Positions 20,347 to 31,974 of a DNA stretch of 64,000 nt are shown here, in pieces. Source of the DNA: Dipteris shenzhenensis (Eukaryota > Polypodiophyta > Polypodiopsida > Gleicheniales); NCBI GenBank assembly GCA_047967505.1, contig CM106538.1, one strand, 5' to 3'. The notes beneath the pieces were generated by a model. That model ran no database searches, was not told where the DNA came from, and saw only the letters and a list, made by a program, of their open reading frames with translations. The position numbers were made by a program, and so were the translations under genes. How positions within the stretch are numbered: position 1 is the first letter of the stretch; the number at the start of each line of letters is the position of its first letter.

Positions 20347-22190
20347 TGTAAACTACTCGGTGCTTTCTATCAATTCAAACAACGGATTTTGCAGAGGCAT
20401 TTGAATGAGATGATTGCGAGTTGCCAAACACATATACTTGAACTTAAGAGTTTGCAATTAAGCTGGAATTAAGACTTATACAGCTTAAACACAAAGTGAC
20501 ATCATTGGAGAATGCAATATGATTGAGGGGCCAAGACGGGCCCCCCCCCTTATCCAGGCTCACTTTATTCTTGAAAATGGAGATACAAGACCAAGGTGCA
20601 ATGCACCTTCCAAACTAATGAACCCAGTGAAAACCTAGGACCTAGATACAAGACTCAGGAGCATATGTACAAGGTAGACAACAAAAAGGAGGACTCCAAG
20701 CTCAGGTTTCAGCTCTTGGCTTGCCCAATCCACAAGGAAGAAGCCTGCAACAATCACCACTTACATCCAACATTAGAGATAAACACTAGTTTCTAGAAAG
20801 ATAGTAGAAACAACATGAAATAGTGCTGTAAATGAGATAAACTTGACAATACAGGCTCCCTTCGTGACTTGGCCCTTTTGTAGATGAAGTCCTTGATGCC
20901 TCTGAAGCTACCTTGGGTGAGGAGAGTGTGGAAATGGGGCTGGAATGAGAACAGCTTAGAAAAACAGCCTGTAGGCTAGAGAGAGAAAGCTTTTATGGAG
21001 TGATAGCTGTAGAGAGAGTGTGCCTATGCTGATCCCAAGGGAGGAGATGTAAGAGAGGAGCTGCTGCTGTTCCAGAGGTGCACAGAAAGGCAGATTTCTG
21101 CAAGGGAAATGGGCTGGAACAGTAGAGAGAGAAATTCTGCAGTAGAGAGAGAAAGACTGCAGCAGGAGAGAGAAAGGGGCTGTGGCTGCTCCAGGCTAGG
21201 TGAAGGAGAGAGGATGCTGCTGCTGTTCCAGAAGAGCTGAGAGGGGGCAGATTTCTGGAGAGGAGGGGCTGGAACTGTAGAGAGAGAATGTGCTGTTGTA
21301 GAGAGAGAAAGTGCTGCTGAGGTGAGAGAATGGCTTGGGGAGAAGCTGGCTGCACCCAAGGAGCTGGAGAGGTTCTGCTGCATCATCTAAAAGGAGGGAG
21401 AAGAAAAGTGACGAAATTTTCATGTGTGGAATGAAGGGGAGAGGCCTTCTTTTATAGGCTCAGCCCCCCTCCTAGGCCTAGAGTGGAAGGTGGACACTTG
21501 TCCCAGATTTTTTTGGTGGGCTGCAGTCCCAAAGAGGACAGCCCACAACCTGCCCCAAATCTACCAGATTTGGGGCCAAACACTTGGCCTGCATGCCCTG
21601 CCACTTGCCATGCATGCTGCCACATGTGTGGGACAGGTGGACTGACCTGCCAGCTCAGATTCCAAGTGGCAGTCTGCCACGTGTCAGCTGCCACGTCACT
21701 CCCAAAAACCCTAAAATTTCAAAGTTGTCAGAATTTAATTCTGATCGCACACACGGGTTCCTAACAGCTTAGACTATCTATTGACGTACTCTAAGGTCAT
21801 AATTGAGCCATACTGAGCTCATTTGTTTGTCGTCTTATCTTGTATCTCCATTACTCTTGGCATGCTGCCAGGCCCACACCCAAAGCTCAGGGAACATTCT
21901 CTTGAATGGTTCCTAGGTCGGTATGCAATCTGTGCATTTGATTGGTCCCATGTTTGGGTACTCAGGTGGGGTGTGGTTTCTAGATGTCCCTCTCAAAGAG
22001 AGGCCATCACTCTTGTGGATCACTAATGCCCATAACCCCAAGCAAGGGGGTCCACCCTCAAATGCTAGACCTAGTCCCCATTGTCCGTAACTGAACAGAA
22101 GGAAAACATTTCATTTCTTAATAAGCATACTATTGAAAAACAAAAAGAAATAGTACCAAGCAAGTGGATACATGTTGAAGCAGGATGACA
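20347..22190 (-). repeat. 3' LTR (1,844 bp) of the complete gypsy element
   Basis: Nearly identical to 25549-27383. By eye I find about six base substitutions, a 1-bp indel and a 10-bp indel near 20800. It contains CT-rich leader sequence, a minus-strand TATAAAAG box at 21456-21449, and a minus-strand AATAAA followed by a G-run near 20545-20572. Short open frames on both strands inside it are repeated in the other LTR and are not genes. Confidence 0.93.
21449..21456 (-). promoter_or_regulatory. LTR TATA box (TATAAAAG), 3' LTR
   Basis: TATAAAAG on the minus strand, present in both LTRs. In the 3' LTR it points toward the SKP2-like gene, on the gene's strand and about 1.7 kb upstream of its ATG, so it could drive readout transcription into the gene. 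Confidence 0.6.
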
Positions 22191-22199
22191 TTCCCTCCG
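22191..22199 (-). other. Polypurine tract of the gypsy element
   Basis: GACGGAGGGAA-type purine run on the minus strand, directly before the 3' LTR start TGTCATCC; the expected primer site for plus-strand DNA synthesis. Confidence 0.75.
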
Positions 22200-22203
22200 T
22201 CTT

Positions 22204-22772
22204 TCATTCGGTTGTCCGCAACTGAAATGCTTCCTCATAAGCATCCAGGATTTCAGGACACTCCTGAAATGTAGCTCTGTCCACCCATTGGGCATCGGTG
22301 GATGGGAGCCCTCTGAACTTCCAAAGGTACATTTTGCGAGTCGTGCCTCGACGTCCCGTAGTGAAGTTATGCAAAATAATTTGCTCTGGGATCAACAAGA
22401 TCTCAGTGTCCTCTACTTCAGGTGCATCGTCCAGTGTGGGCTCTTGAGGTGGTTCCCCAATGAAGGGTTTCACCAAGCTTACGTGGAAGACATTGTGGAT
22501 CTTCCAATGCTCTGGAAGTCTCAATCGGACCGAGACATCATTTATTACCTGCAACACCTGAAAAGGACCATAATATCGAAAGGATAGCTTGAAGTAGATG
22601 CGCTTTTTGCCCACTTTGGTTTTTAACCGGGCTTTCTCAAATTTCAATAAGACCCATTGGCCTTCTTTCACTGCAAACGCCCTCCGTCTTTTATTTGCAG
22701 CTGCTCTTTGTTTCTCCTGTGCCTTTTGAATGGCTGCTCGAACCGTGGCATAAGCAGAGTCATAATCCTTGC
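22204..22772 (-). pseudogene. Integrase C-terminal tail and chromodomain-like end
   Basis: The minus frame reads AAIQKAQEKQRAAANKRRR, then KEGQWVLLKF, FRYYGPFQVLQVINDVSVRLRLP, HNVFHVSLVKPF and a chromodomain-like end (PEQIILHN ... AQWVDRATF ... YEEAFQL). This is the normal 3' end of a Ty3/gypsy pol. It joins the RNase H start by deletion at about 22760-22775, in a different reading frame, so it cannot be made as part of the polyprotein. Confidence 0.8.
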
Positions 22773-23812
22773 ATGACCATCCTGGGTAAGAGAAGCCCCA
22801 AGGCAATCGCCACTGGCATCAGCTGCTACTAGGAATGGTTTCCTTAAGTCAGGAATGATAAGTACAGGAGCTGTAGTCAGGGCATGCTTTAGAGCATTAA
22901 AAGAGTCCTTTTCTTTTTGGGTCCATCTGAACTTTAGATTTTTCTTAGTGAGATCATGTAGAGGAGCTGCAAGTTCAGCAAAATGCCAAATAAACCTTCG
23001 GTAATATGAGCATAGGCCTAGAAAAGACCTTACCTCATGGGCATTCTTCAAGTCAGGCCACTCTACAATTGTCTGTATCTTGGCTAGGTCCATACGGACA
23101 CCTTCTCGTGAGATAATGTGACCAAGATAGTGAATCTTAGGAAGAAAGAACTCACTTTTCTTCTCATTGATGTAAAGAGCATTTTCAGCTAAAATTTGAA
23201 ATACAATCTTTAGATGTTCCTTATGCTCTTCCTCATTCTTGCTAAAAATGAGGATGTCATCAAAGAAGACGGCAGTGAACTGTCTATAGTTCCTGAACAA
23301 CCGTTCCATCAGTCGATTGAACGTGGCTGGGGCATTAGTAAGGCCAAATGGCATTACCATATATTCATACAGCCCAAATGTGGTTCGGAAGGCTGTTTTA
23401 TGAATGTCCTTGGTACAACTCATACCTGATGGTAGCCACTCTTAAGATCTATGCGGCTGAAAATTTCAAATCCTCCTAAACGATCAAAGATATCGTCTAT
23501 ACGAGGAATTGGGAAACGATTCTTAACCGTCTGTTTGTTTAAGGCTCTATAGTCTATGCACATCCTGAAGGTTTTATCCTTCTTTTGGACTAGTAAGACA
23601 GGAGAGCAAAAAGAAGAACTACTGGGTTGGATCAATCCCTTGTCCAAGAGTTCTTGGACTTGCTTGAAGATTTCATCTTGTTGAGATTGACTAACTCTAT
23701 ATGGGGGTCTATTTGGAGGTGAAGACCCTGGAACTATGTCAATTTTGTGATCCTCTGGTCTCTCAGAGGTGACTAGGAAGTTCTTGAGAGAAGCAATTAG
23801 AGAATTCCTCAA
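22770..23812 (-). pseudogene. Gypsy reverse transcriptase and start of RNase H, frameshifted
   Basis: Minus strand. The segment 23812-23420 carries [14 protein letters not shown], the [24 protein letters not shown] block and [10 protein letters not shown]. The segment 23423-22770, in another frame, carries KTAFRT, YMVMPFGLTNAPATFNRLM, the catalytic FFDDILIFS box, YLGHIISREGV and EVRSFLGLCSYYRRF, ending in the RNase H start AADASGDCLGASLTQDG. At least two frame changes, at the protease-RT join and just after SGYHQ, break the polyprotein. The rest of RNase H is deleted. Confidence 0.88.
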
Positions 23813-25466
23813 GGAAATCTAATCTTTCTTTTGTGAGAGGATCTGACTTTTCTTCACTTGGTTGCTTATCGCGTACAAACACTAGAAAAGAACATACTCC
23901 TTTCTTAAGCAAATTGGGAGATCGTGCATGACTTACCATAGGAATGGTGTTTCCTGAAACTCCCGCTGTAATGCTCACATCTCTACCCTTATGTTGGAGG
24001 GTTAGAATATTCTTCACATAATCGATTCGGGGGTTGACTTGCTTATGCCAGGGCATGCCAAGAATTACATCTGATCCTTGAAGTGGTGCCACCATGAAGG
24101 GTAGATGATCCAAGTACCCCTGGATGTGTACCCGAAGCTTGCCGATGATGGGGTACACCTTCTCTTCTTGGTTCTTGAAGGCTGCAGTTGCCTCCAAGGC
24201 TTCTCCTTTATCCTCTGGGGCTATCCCCAAGTTCTGTGCCATCTCATGAGAAATAAAGTTGTGAGTAGCTCCACTATCGAACAAAAACAAAGCGGATTGA
24301 TCCTTTACCTGACCCCATGTTTTCAACAAACTATGGGTGTCATTTACAGCTCCCTTTTCCGGAGATGCTTCCACCTTGTTGACTACCAAAACTGGCTTTT
24401 TGAGGGCTGCTTCTTTGTTGCTGTTATTTTTGGCAGCTTGAGGGCATTCGTAGAAGTTGTGGCCTCGATCGCCACACTTGAAACACCGCCCTTCAGAGTA
24501 ATACTTTTGCTTCTGTTGTGGAGACAATGAGCTGAAAGTGCGGGCTGCTTTCTTCGAAGGAGGCTGGCTGGCTGACTTTTGCTCTTTTGGTGCATCCTTT
24601 GCTGTCTCCTTACCCTTTTGTTCCTTGGAAGAGGTTCCCTGGGACTTACGCTTGTTGTTGCTGCCATTCCGCTTGTTGGAGAAAGATTGTTTCTTCTCCA
24701 CCTTCAAGGCGATGTTGATGGTGTCTTCGAGAGAAGTAGGAGTGGCAATGTCCACCTCATGCTGAACGATATACCGTAGGCCAGCAAAGAACTTCCTTTG
24801 CTGCTCTTTTTTATCCTTCCTACTGAATGCTTGAACTTTTAACAAAGTATCCCAAAAACGATCAACATACTCACTGACTTTCTCTTCTTGGCGTTGGCGG
24901 AGGATGTCCCACTGCACCATTGTATCTCTCTTAAACTCCTTAGGCAGGAAGTGCCTCATCAAGTTCTTCTTGAAGTGCTTCCAGGTGTGGGCTTGCTGTC
25001 CAGTGTTGACCATAGCTGCCCACCAGAGTGAAGCACGGTCTTGCATGTGCAGGACGGCAAACCGGATCTTCGCCTTGTCTTCGTACTCGTCCCCATCAAA
25101 GAAATACTCGAGGTCTCGGATCCAGGCCAGCAAGACCTCGGGCTTGTCCTCTCCCTTGTACTTGGTAAACTTGAAGAGCTTATCTCCAAGAGGTACCTTA
25201 TGCTTTGCATACCTTCGTCTCCGTGGACGTCTCGAAGGAGATGGACTCCGATGACGCCGTCTATCTCGAGGAGGGAAAGAAGAGGATGATCTTCCCTCCT
25301 TGTTGGAATTGGTGTTGTCCGCACGGCCTCTTCCTTGGGATTGGGGCCCTATGTCATGAGTTCCTGCTTGGCTGCTTTCCAGCACTTGAACCTGTTGAGC
25401 AATGTTTGCCAAGACAACACTCAACTCATGCAGGTTAGGAGGAGGGTCAGGTCCATTGGCTGCCAT
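23763..25466 (-). CDS. Gag and protease of the gypsy element
   Basis: Starts at the ATG at 25466 ([16 protein letters not shown]); the open frame extends a little upstream without an ATG. About 567 codons. A retroviral-type gag domain ([16 protein letters not shown] ... LWWAAM ... RHFLPKEF) is followed by a Lys/Ser/Gln-rich linker, one CCHC zinc knuckle [14 protein letters not shown] (about residue 325) and a retropepsin with the active-site block [18 protein letters not shown] (about residue 395). The frame ends at TGA where RT should continue; RT lies in the +1 frame. The frame is long and uninterrupted, so Gag and protease could still be made. Confidence 0.85.
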   Translation of the reverse strand: MAANGPDPPPNLHELSVVLANIAQQVQVLESSQAGTHDIGPQSQGRGRADNTNSNKEGRSSSSFPPRDRRRHRSPSPSRRPRRRRYAKHKVPLGDKLFKFTKYKGEDKPEVLLAWIRDLEYFFDGDEYEDKAKIRFAVLHMQDRASLWWAAMVNTGQQAHTWKHFKKNLMRHFLPKEFKRDTMVQWDILRQRQEEKVSEYVDRFWDTLLKVQAFSRKDKKEQQRKFFAGLRYIVQHEVDIATPTSLEDTINIALKVEKKQSFSNKRNGSNNKRKSQGTSSKEQKGKETAKDAPKEQKSASQPPSKKAARTFSSLSPQQKQKYYSEGRCFKCGDRGHNFYECPQAAKNNSNKEAALKKPVLVVNKVEASPEKGAVNDTHSLLKTWGQVKDQSALFLFDSGATHNFISHEMAQNLGIAPEDKGEALEATAAFKNQEEKVYPIIGKLRVHIQGYLDHLPFMVAPLQGSDVILGMPWHKQVNPRIDYVKNILTLQHKGRDVSITAGVSGNTIPMVSHARSPNLLKKGVCSFLVFVRDKQPSEEKSDPLTKERLDFLEEFSNCFSQELPSHL

Positions 25467-25535
25467 GATGACAAGATAACTCAATGAAGGAGAGACTCAA
25501 CAAGAGAAAGCACAGAGTACAGGACCACTGCCTAA

Positions 25536-25547
25536 GCTCTGATACCA
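25536..25547 (-). other. Primer-binding site complementary to initiator tRNA-Met
   Basis: TGGTATCAGAGC on the minus strand, one base from the 5' LTR end. This is the standard plant LTR-retrotransposon site for tRNA-iMet and fixes the element's orientation. Confidence 0.93.
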
Positions 25548-25548
25548 A

Positions 25549-27383
25549 TGTAAACTACTCGGTGCTTTCTATCAATTCAAACAACGGACTTTTGCAGAGG
25601 CATTTGAATGAGATGATTGCGAGTTGCCAAACACATATACTTGAACTTAAGAGTTTGCAATTAAGCTGGAATTAAGACTTATACAGCTTAAACACAAAGT
25701 GACATCATTGGAGAATGCAATATGATTGAGGGGCCAAGACGGGCCCCCCCCCTTATCCAGGCTCACTTTATTCTTGAAAATGGAGATACAAGACCAAGGT
25801 GCAATGCACCTTCCAAACTGATGAACTCAGTGAAAACCTAGGACCTAGATACAAGACTCAGGAGCATATGTACAAGGTAGACAACAAAAAGGAGGACTCC
25901 AAGCTCAGGTTTCAGCTCTTGGCTTGCCCAATCCACAAGGAAGAAGCCTGCAACAATCACCACTTACATCCAACATTAGAGATAAACACTAGTTTCTAGG
26001 AAACAACATGAAATAGTGCTGTAAATGAGATAAACTTGACAATACAGGCTCCCTTCGTGACTTGGCCCTTTTGTAGATGAAGTCCTTGATGCCTCTGAAG
26101 CTACCTTGGGTGAGGAGAGTGTGGAAATGGGGCTGGAATGAGAACAGCTTAGAAAAACAGCCTGTAGGCTAGAGAGAGAAAGCTTTTATGGAGTGATAGC
26201 TGTAGAGAGAGAGTGCCTATGCTGATCCCAAGGGAGGAGATGTAAGAGAGGAGCTGCTGCTGTTCCAGAGGTGCACAGAAAGGCAGATTTCTGCAAGGGA
26301 AATGGGCTGGAACAGTAGAGAGAGAAATTCTGCAGTAGAGAGAGAAAGACTGCAGCAGGAGAGAGAAAGGGGCTGTGGCTGCTCCAGGCTAGGTGAAGGA
26401 GAGAGGATGCTGCTGCTGTTCCAGAAGAGCTGAGAGGGGGCAGATTTCTGGAGAGGAGGGGCTGGAACTGTAGAGAGAGAATGTGCTGTTGTAGAGAGAG
26501 AAAGTGCTGCTGAGGTGAGAGAATGGCCTGGGGAGAAGCTGGCTGCACCCAAGGAGCTGGAGAGGTTCTGCTGCATCATCTAAAAGGAGGGAGAAGAAAA
26601 GTGACGAAATTTTCATGTGTGGAATGAAGGGGAGAGGCCTTCTTTTATAGGCTCAGCCCCCCTCCTAGGCCTAGAGTGGAAGGTGGACACTTGTCCCAGA
26701 TTTTTTTGGTGGGCTGCAGTCCCAAAGAGGACAGCCCACAACCTGCCCCAAATCTACCAGATTTGGGGCCAAACACTTGGCCTGCATGCCCTGCCACTTG
26801 CCATGCATGCTGCCACATGTGTGGGACAGGTGGACTGACCTGCCAGCTCAGATTCCAAGTGGCAGTCTGCCACGTGTCAGCTGCCACGTCACTCCCAAAA
26901 ACCCTAAAATTTCAAAGTTGTCAGAATTTAATTCTGATCGCACACACGGGTTCCTAACAGCTTAGACTATCTATTGACGTACTCTAAGGTCATAATTGAA
27001 CCATACTGAGCTCATTTGTTTGTCGTCTTATCTTGTATCTCCATTACTCTTGGCATGCTGCCAGGCCCACACCCAAAGCTCAGGGAACATTCTCTTGAAT
27101 GGTTCCTCGGTCGGTATGCAATCTGTGCATTTGATTGGTCCCATGTTTGGGTACTCAGGTGGGGTGTGGTTTCTAGATGTCCCTCTCAAAGAGAGGCCAT
27201 CACTCTTGTGGATCACTAATGCCCATAACCCCAAGCAAGGGGGTCCACCCTCAAATGCTAGACCTAGTCCCCATTGTCCGTAACTGAACAGAAGGAAAAC
27301 ATTTCATTTCTTAATAAGCATACTATTGAAAAACAAAAAGAAATAGTACCAAGCAAGTGGATACATGTTGAAGCAGGATGACA
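25549..27383 (-). repeat. 5' LTR (1,835 bp) of the complete gypsy element
   Basis: Near-identical partner of 20347-22190, lacking a 10-bp stretch present there. A TATAAAAG box is at 26649-26642 on the minus strand. Confidence 0.93.
26642..26649 (-). promoter_or_regulatory. LTR TATA box (TATAAAAG), 5' LTR
   Basis: Equivalent of the box at 21449-21456. The downstream transcribed leader would be the CT-rich segment of the LTR. Confidence 0.6.
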
Positions 27384-27388
27384 GCATG
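27384..27388. repeat. Target-site duplication GCATG (right)
   Basis: Matches 20342-20346. Confidence 0.9.
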
Positions 27389-28780
27389 GATCAAACCCAA
27401 GGCTGAGACACGAAAGATGGGAATCAAACCCAATTGATGAATCCACGATACTCTGAGGTTCTCCTTTGAACTTGCTCCCAAGTCAAGCAAAACGTTAAAA
27501 AATGTCCAGCCAAACACTCACTAAGCTACTGTAGGGCGGGTTTGCAGTCCATCCATTGCTAGGCTGCAACGTGCAACCCTTGTGTGCCAGGCAGTGACAC
27601 TAGCCACCGTCTCCCGGACGTCATCCTTGGAGCACTGTGTGGTGATAAATGAGACTTGGGTAATATCCCGTGTCCCTACTCACGATGTGTGCTGGGGAAC
27701 CTCCCTCTACCTCAAACTAGAAGGCTTGGGTGCCCTTTGTGAGCTAGGCTACTATGCCCCATGCAAGCACCCAAGTGCCTGTTGAAGTCAAGCAATGATC
27801 TTGAGTGTGCTTCTCTAGATAAGCTAAGCTGCCGGTCATCACCATAAGTAGTTCTGTATAGACTCTTTAGAAGCTCCTATCCAGCGATCACAAGTAAGAT
27901 CTCTCCACATCTGCTCTAATCAAGGGCCAACAGGGAGTCCTCAATGTGCCTATAGCCAAAAGGAGTAGCAGATCTTCTATGGCTGACAAAATGACCAAAG
28001 GCGGATCCAAAATTTGGGGAGATCGGTCGAAACTTTTGCTGCTATAGCCAATGCCTCGCACACAACTGTTGCCAAGGTGAGTAAGGCTAACTAAACGTTG
28101 GCAAGACGCGGCGAAGTATCGTGATGAACTAGAAAGGTTGGGGCAAAGACTAAGAAATGACCTTAGCTGCTACAGTGATACTACCACTCAGGTCTGCCCT
28201 CGTATTGACGCGCTTACATTGGCGGAAAGATAATATTTGTCTCGAGATCCGCCTCTAATTTTAATTCCGTATTGCAGACGTCTACAATGCGGATAAGATA
28301 TGACAAAAAGGGTACTGGATCTGGCTACATGGCCTGCGTAGCCAAAAACAATTCCTCAGGATCTTGTTGCACCTCCCGAATAGATGACCCTCCCATAACC
28401 AAAGTCTCAATTGTGACTAATGCCTAAGACCACTCGCATCCAGGTAAATAACCCAACGCTTCCCCTAGCAACCAATCAAGATGACCCTCTACCAAGGTAT
28501 CTCCTCCAAATAAGAATAGGCTTTACAAGTTGCTACTAAAGGGGGGCTCTAGCTGAGGTACTCCACCATCTACCATCCCAAACAAATGATTGCCTCGTAC
28601 CCTCAAGGAAAACCCTATCCATAAAAACGGTCCTTGCTGGAACTCATCGCCAGTGTGGCCCAAACTCTCCCTCCGAGCCTCTGGAATGGTGGCATCACAC
28701 TTTGCTATCCATCAATCAACTTGTCTCACATGTGAAGCTGCCGACTCTCTCATCTTGGTGTGCGATCTGCTCCAACGCAC
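27389..28780. other. Intergenic stretch, nothing recognised
   Basis: Moderate GC. I see no long open frame with known similarity and no terminal repeats. It would be contiguous with 19759-20341 before the retroelement inserted. Confidence 0.4.
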
Positions 28781-28948
28781 ACACACACACACCCGTGTAC
28801 ATACATACAATAATACACATACATACATATGTACGCATGTATGTATGAATGTATGCACATACATATGTTCTATATATGTATGTTTAAGATTATGTATATA
28901 TATATATACACATACATATAGATGTGTGTGTGTGTGTGTGTGTGTGTA
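28775..28948. repeat. Compound microsatellite (CA, CATA/TGTA, TA, GT)
   Basis: Runs of (CA)n, ATAC/ATGT tetranucleotides, (TA)n and a terminal (GT)13. Confidence 0.9.
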
Positions 28949-29249
28949 ACACTTTTTTTTTTAACGTGAAATCCATGTATGTTGATCTTACAAGCAGCAG
29001 TCCCTAAAGAGAGGACATGCACTTACAATGTCGGCCAATTTCGGTGTAAGACAAGTGAACACAGTAATCTATTTGACGAGCACACAGACAACCAGTGACA
29101 CCAGGAGAAGAACTGATCATACTTTGGGATGGTAGCATGTCTTCCAAGCAACCAAATGCCTTCCAAGCAACCAAAACTGCTTGCCCATTGAAGTGGAGGG
29201 AAAACAAGCTCGAAGCCCTGCCATCAATCTGAAAAGGAAATCACGGGCC

Positions 29250-29480
29250 CACACACACACAAACACACACATATATGTGCGTACGTACATATGTATGTAT
29301 GTCTATGTCTTTAAATATACATATGTGTGTACCTGTATGTGTATACACACACATATATATGTAGACAGCTCATACATGTGTGTGTGTGTGCGCGCGCACA
29401 TACACACACACACACACATATAGAGAGAGAGAGGGAGAGAAAAAGAGAGATATACACATATATGTATGCATGTATGTACA

Positions 29481-29518
<38 letters not shown>
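29250..29518. repeat. Compound microsatellite (CA, GTAT, GT/GC, CA, GA, CT)
   Basis: Successive purine-pyrimidine runs, then GA (29422-29449), then CT (29480-29518). All open frames here come from the repeats. Confidence 0.9.
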
Positions 29519-29939
29519 ATGGACAGTACTTCATAGACACAGTTTCACTTACAAGAGCAGCCAGTGGAGATAGTGCAGTCCTGCACTTTAACTAGCGATA
29601 GTCTTCACAAGACCAGTGTCCACGATGATCCATGCAGCCATGGCACAACTTACATGAGGTCAGGGGGCTTTGACTCGACAAGAACCACCTTGCTTCTGGG
29701 CCTACTTCCAGGACCCGCTGACAAAGGGGTGGCAGGTTGATACACTAGTGAGGCCGACAACCATGTATGCAGCACCCTTCTAGAGGAGTGATCTCTGGGC
29801 GTGGGGTTGTGCAATGGCATTGATTGGAGATCTGAGAGGCTACAGGTGATTATGGGCTCTCGGATGATTTTGAGGAAGCCCTCAGTCCCTCATCAGATAG
29901 TACAAGCAGAGTTAATCATGACGCCACTCCAGATTGATG

Positions 29940-30546
29940 CTATATTTCACAGGGTTTGGGCCCTACCTAGCTAGAGATTACCAAGATTGGCACTAGAGCC
30001 ATCTAGAAAACAGCAGATAGAGTGGTTAGCACAGCCTAGTATGCATGTATATTTCAGATGGTTTGCCAGTCGGGTTGTTTAGATGGATCAATGCCCCCCC
30101 TTTTCAGTATAGTTAGGATGCCTCGTCTCCTCTCGTCCCTCAAGATGAGATCAACTGTATTATACGGTTGGATCTACTCCAGCTCTATATGTCATGAACT
30201 TGGGGGGGCCAGAATAGGAGTTCCCAACCAAGATCTAGTTCTATCACGATCAGTTCTTGAAAGTATCAGAGGATGGAGTGATTATCAGACAGTAGTACCT
30301 AGAGGACAGCCGAGTCTCACATGCATTGAGGATTGCATTGCAAAGATGCGAGTGTCACCCCACCAGCTGAGGCTTGAGTCAAGGAGAGCCGTAGGTACAC
30401 CTAGAGAGGAGGGGATATGCAGGCTATGCACTCTGGAGGGGCAGAGGAGCATTTCCTATGTACTTGATCAGTCTATTCTGAGATCCGTGGACGATACCAT
30501 TGCCTTTTTCAGGAGGGGCACGGTTTTGGGTCACTCTCTTGACTGA
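29940..30546 (+). pseudogene. LINE-type (non-LTR) retrotransposon ORF2 C-terminal fragment
   Basis: The plus-strand frame ends with KMRVSPHQLRLESRR ... TPREEGICRLCTLEG ... FRRGTVLGHSL. The pattern 'SHxLxxExxRW ... PREERICxLC' is the Cys-containing tail seen at the end of many plant LINE reverse-transcriptase proteins. The RT domain itself is not found. Upstream readable text (PRLALEPSRK) is in other frames. Assignment rests on remembered family patterns only. Confidence 0.45.
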
Positions 30547-30802
30547 TCCACTTTCATGATCAGGTCTGCATTGGTTTCTATTTGATTGGGATGCGGTGAC
30601 ACAAAGAAACCCTACTGAGACAAATCAGACAGCAGGAGATGATAGTGCCACAAGAGACAGAAATTGACCGAACATAGCGGCATGTCACAGATTTATACAC
30701 ATTCAAGTAGTCCCAAGGCATAGTGGAGTCGAAGAGATGGAGCTAGCTGATATGAGAGTGGAGTGGATCAGCGGGAAGAGACAACGTAGGAGTGTGGTGC
30801 CC

Positions 30803-31328
30803 GAGACATGAAGACCACGCACGGTGCAGAGGTTGACCAAAACACACAGGATGGAGGTCCAACCTATCTCAGCTCTAAGCAAAGGGGACTGTCAGGGTCG
30901 AGGTGTCACCCTTGATATGGCCCACCTGATGCAGAGATCATGGGGGCCACCGCCCTATCACAGCAAGAGATGACCCGGCAGAATCAGATATGAGATATCT
31001 TCACATCCCACCGGAGGGGGCTGCCATGGCACCAAGATCATAGATGATAGTCGGTCACATCTACCAGAGACATGAAGACCACACACCATGCAGAGGCTGA
31101 CCAAAGTACACACGATGGATGTCCAACCTATCTCAGCTCTAAGCATAGGACTGTCAAAGTTGAGGTGTCACTCGATATGGCCCACCTGATACAGAGATCA
31201 TGGAAGCCACTGTCCCACCACAGAGAGAGATGACCCAGCAGAGATAGATATGAGGTATCTTCACATCCCACCAGAGGGGGCTGCCATGCCACCAAGATCA
31301 CAGATGATAGTCGGTCACATCACCTACC
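30803..31328. repeat. Tandem duplication of about 264 bp
   Basis: Two head-to-tail copies start at 30803 and 31067 ('gagacatgaagaccac') and are about 90% alike by eye, with small indels. No coding pattern is kept between the copies. Confidence 0.85.
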
Positions 31329-31492
31329 ATCTCAGAATTTTTGAAATTTGGGTCTTGAGTACTACTTCTTGAATTTCTTCGTATAGCACTGAGTAAAGGC
31401 CCTAGCAAGCCCTTTGCCTCAGCCCATAGTGGCTTATACAAGTTACTTTTTTTATTGAACCTTGTCTCATATGCCCGTGAGGCCTTCTGGGG

Positions 31493-31499
31493 AGAGAGA

Positions 31500-31540
<41 letters not shown>
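31493..31540. repeat. (GA)n microsatellite next to a LINE-tail-like segment
   Basis: A GA run followed on its right by 'atatatgagaccaataaatag...ttacatc', similar to the segment right of the GA run at 31937-31969. Confidence 0.85.
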
Positions 31541-31542
<2 letters not shown>

Positions 31543-31931
31543 TCATGGAAGACCAAAAGATATATGAGACCAATAAATAGCTTATTACATCAAATCCCCA
31601 AAATGTAAATGCATGAAGTATCTCCATAGGAGTGCATGAAGCAACTCCAAAATTATTATAAAAATATAACTATTTGTAATGCTCCTTCCCATGCTCTAGT
31701 ATGGCAGACCTGACGTTGATAAACTAACTAACTAAACTAAAAACTTATTCGTGAACTGATGAAACTAAGGACCGTAATGACTGATGACTGACTTGGTGAC
31801 TAAATGGATAACAAAAAGCAGCAAACAAAATAATGACAAACAGACTTGACCTGACTAACCTAATAATGACGGATTGGCTGGGTTGGGCTAGCAGAGGAGG
31901 AGCGGAAGCAGAATAGAGGTAGAACAGATGC

Positions 31932-31936
<5 letters not shown>

Positions 31937-31969
<33 letters not shown>
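31937..31969. repeat. (GA)n microsatellite at the 3' end of a LINE remnant
   Basis: Lies directly beyond the 3' untranslated part of the minus-strand LINE fragment at 31975-32431; on that strand it is a (CT)n tail. Confidence 0.85.
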
Positions 31970-31973
<4 letters not shown>

Positions 31974-31974
31974 T

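Larger units (their letters stand above)
20347..27383 (-). mobile_element. Ty3/gypsy LTR retrotransposon, structurally complete but internally deleted
   Basis: A 7,037-bp element on the minus strand. LTRs are 27383-25549 (5') and 22190-20347 (3'), both TG...CA on the coding strand. They are flanked by a perfect GCATG target duplication (27384-27388 and 20342-20346). A tRNA-iMet primer-binding site and a purine tract are in the expected places. The 3.36-kb interior keeps gag, protease and most of RT, then jumps to the integrase tail, so most of RNase H and the integrase zinc and catalytic parts are gone. The RT frame is also broken. It should be non-autonomous. Confidence 0.93.

Noticed and set aside
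20993-21386. 120-codon Ser/Leu-rich minus-strand frames, repeated at 26186-26579
   Set aside because: They lie inside the two LTRs in CT-rich leader sequence and are duplicated only because the LTRs are.
23763-23812. Programmed +1 frameshift between protease and RT
   Set aside because: A second frame break just after SGYHQ and a large deletion show general decay, so no special recoding site need be assumed.
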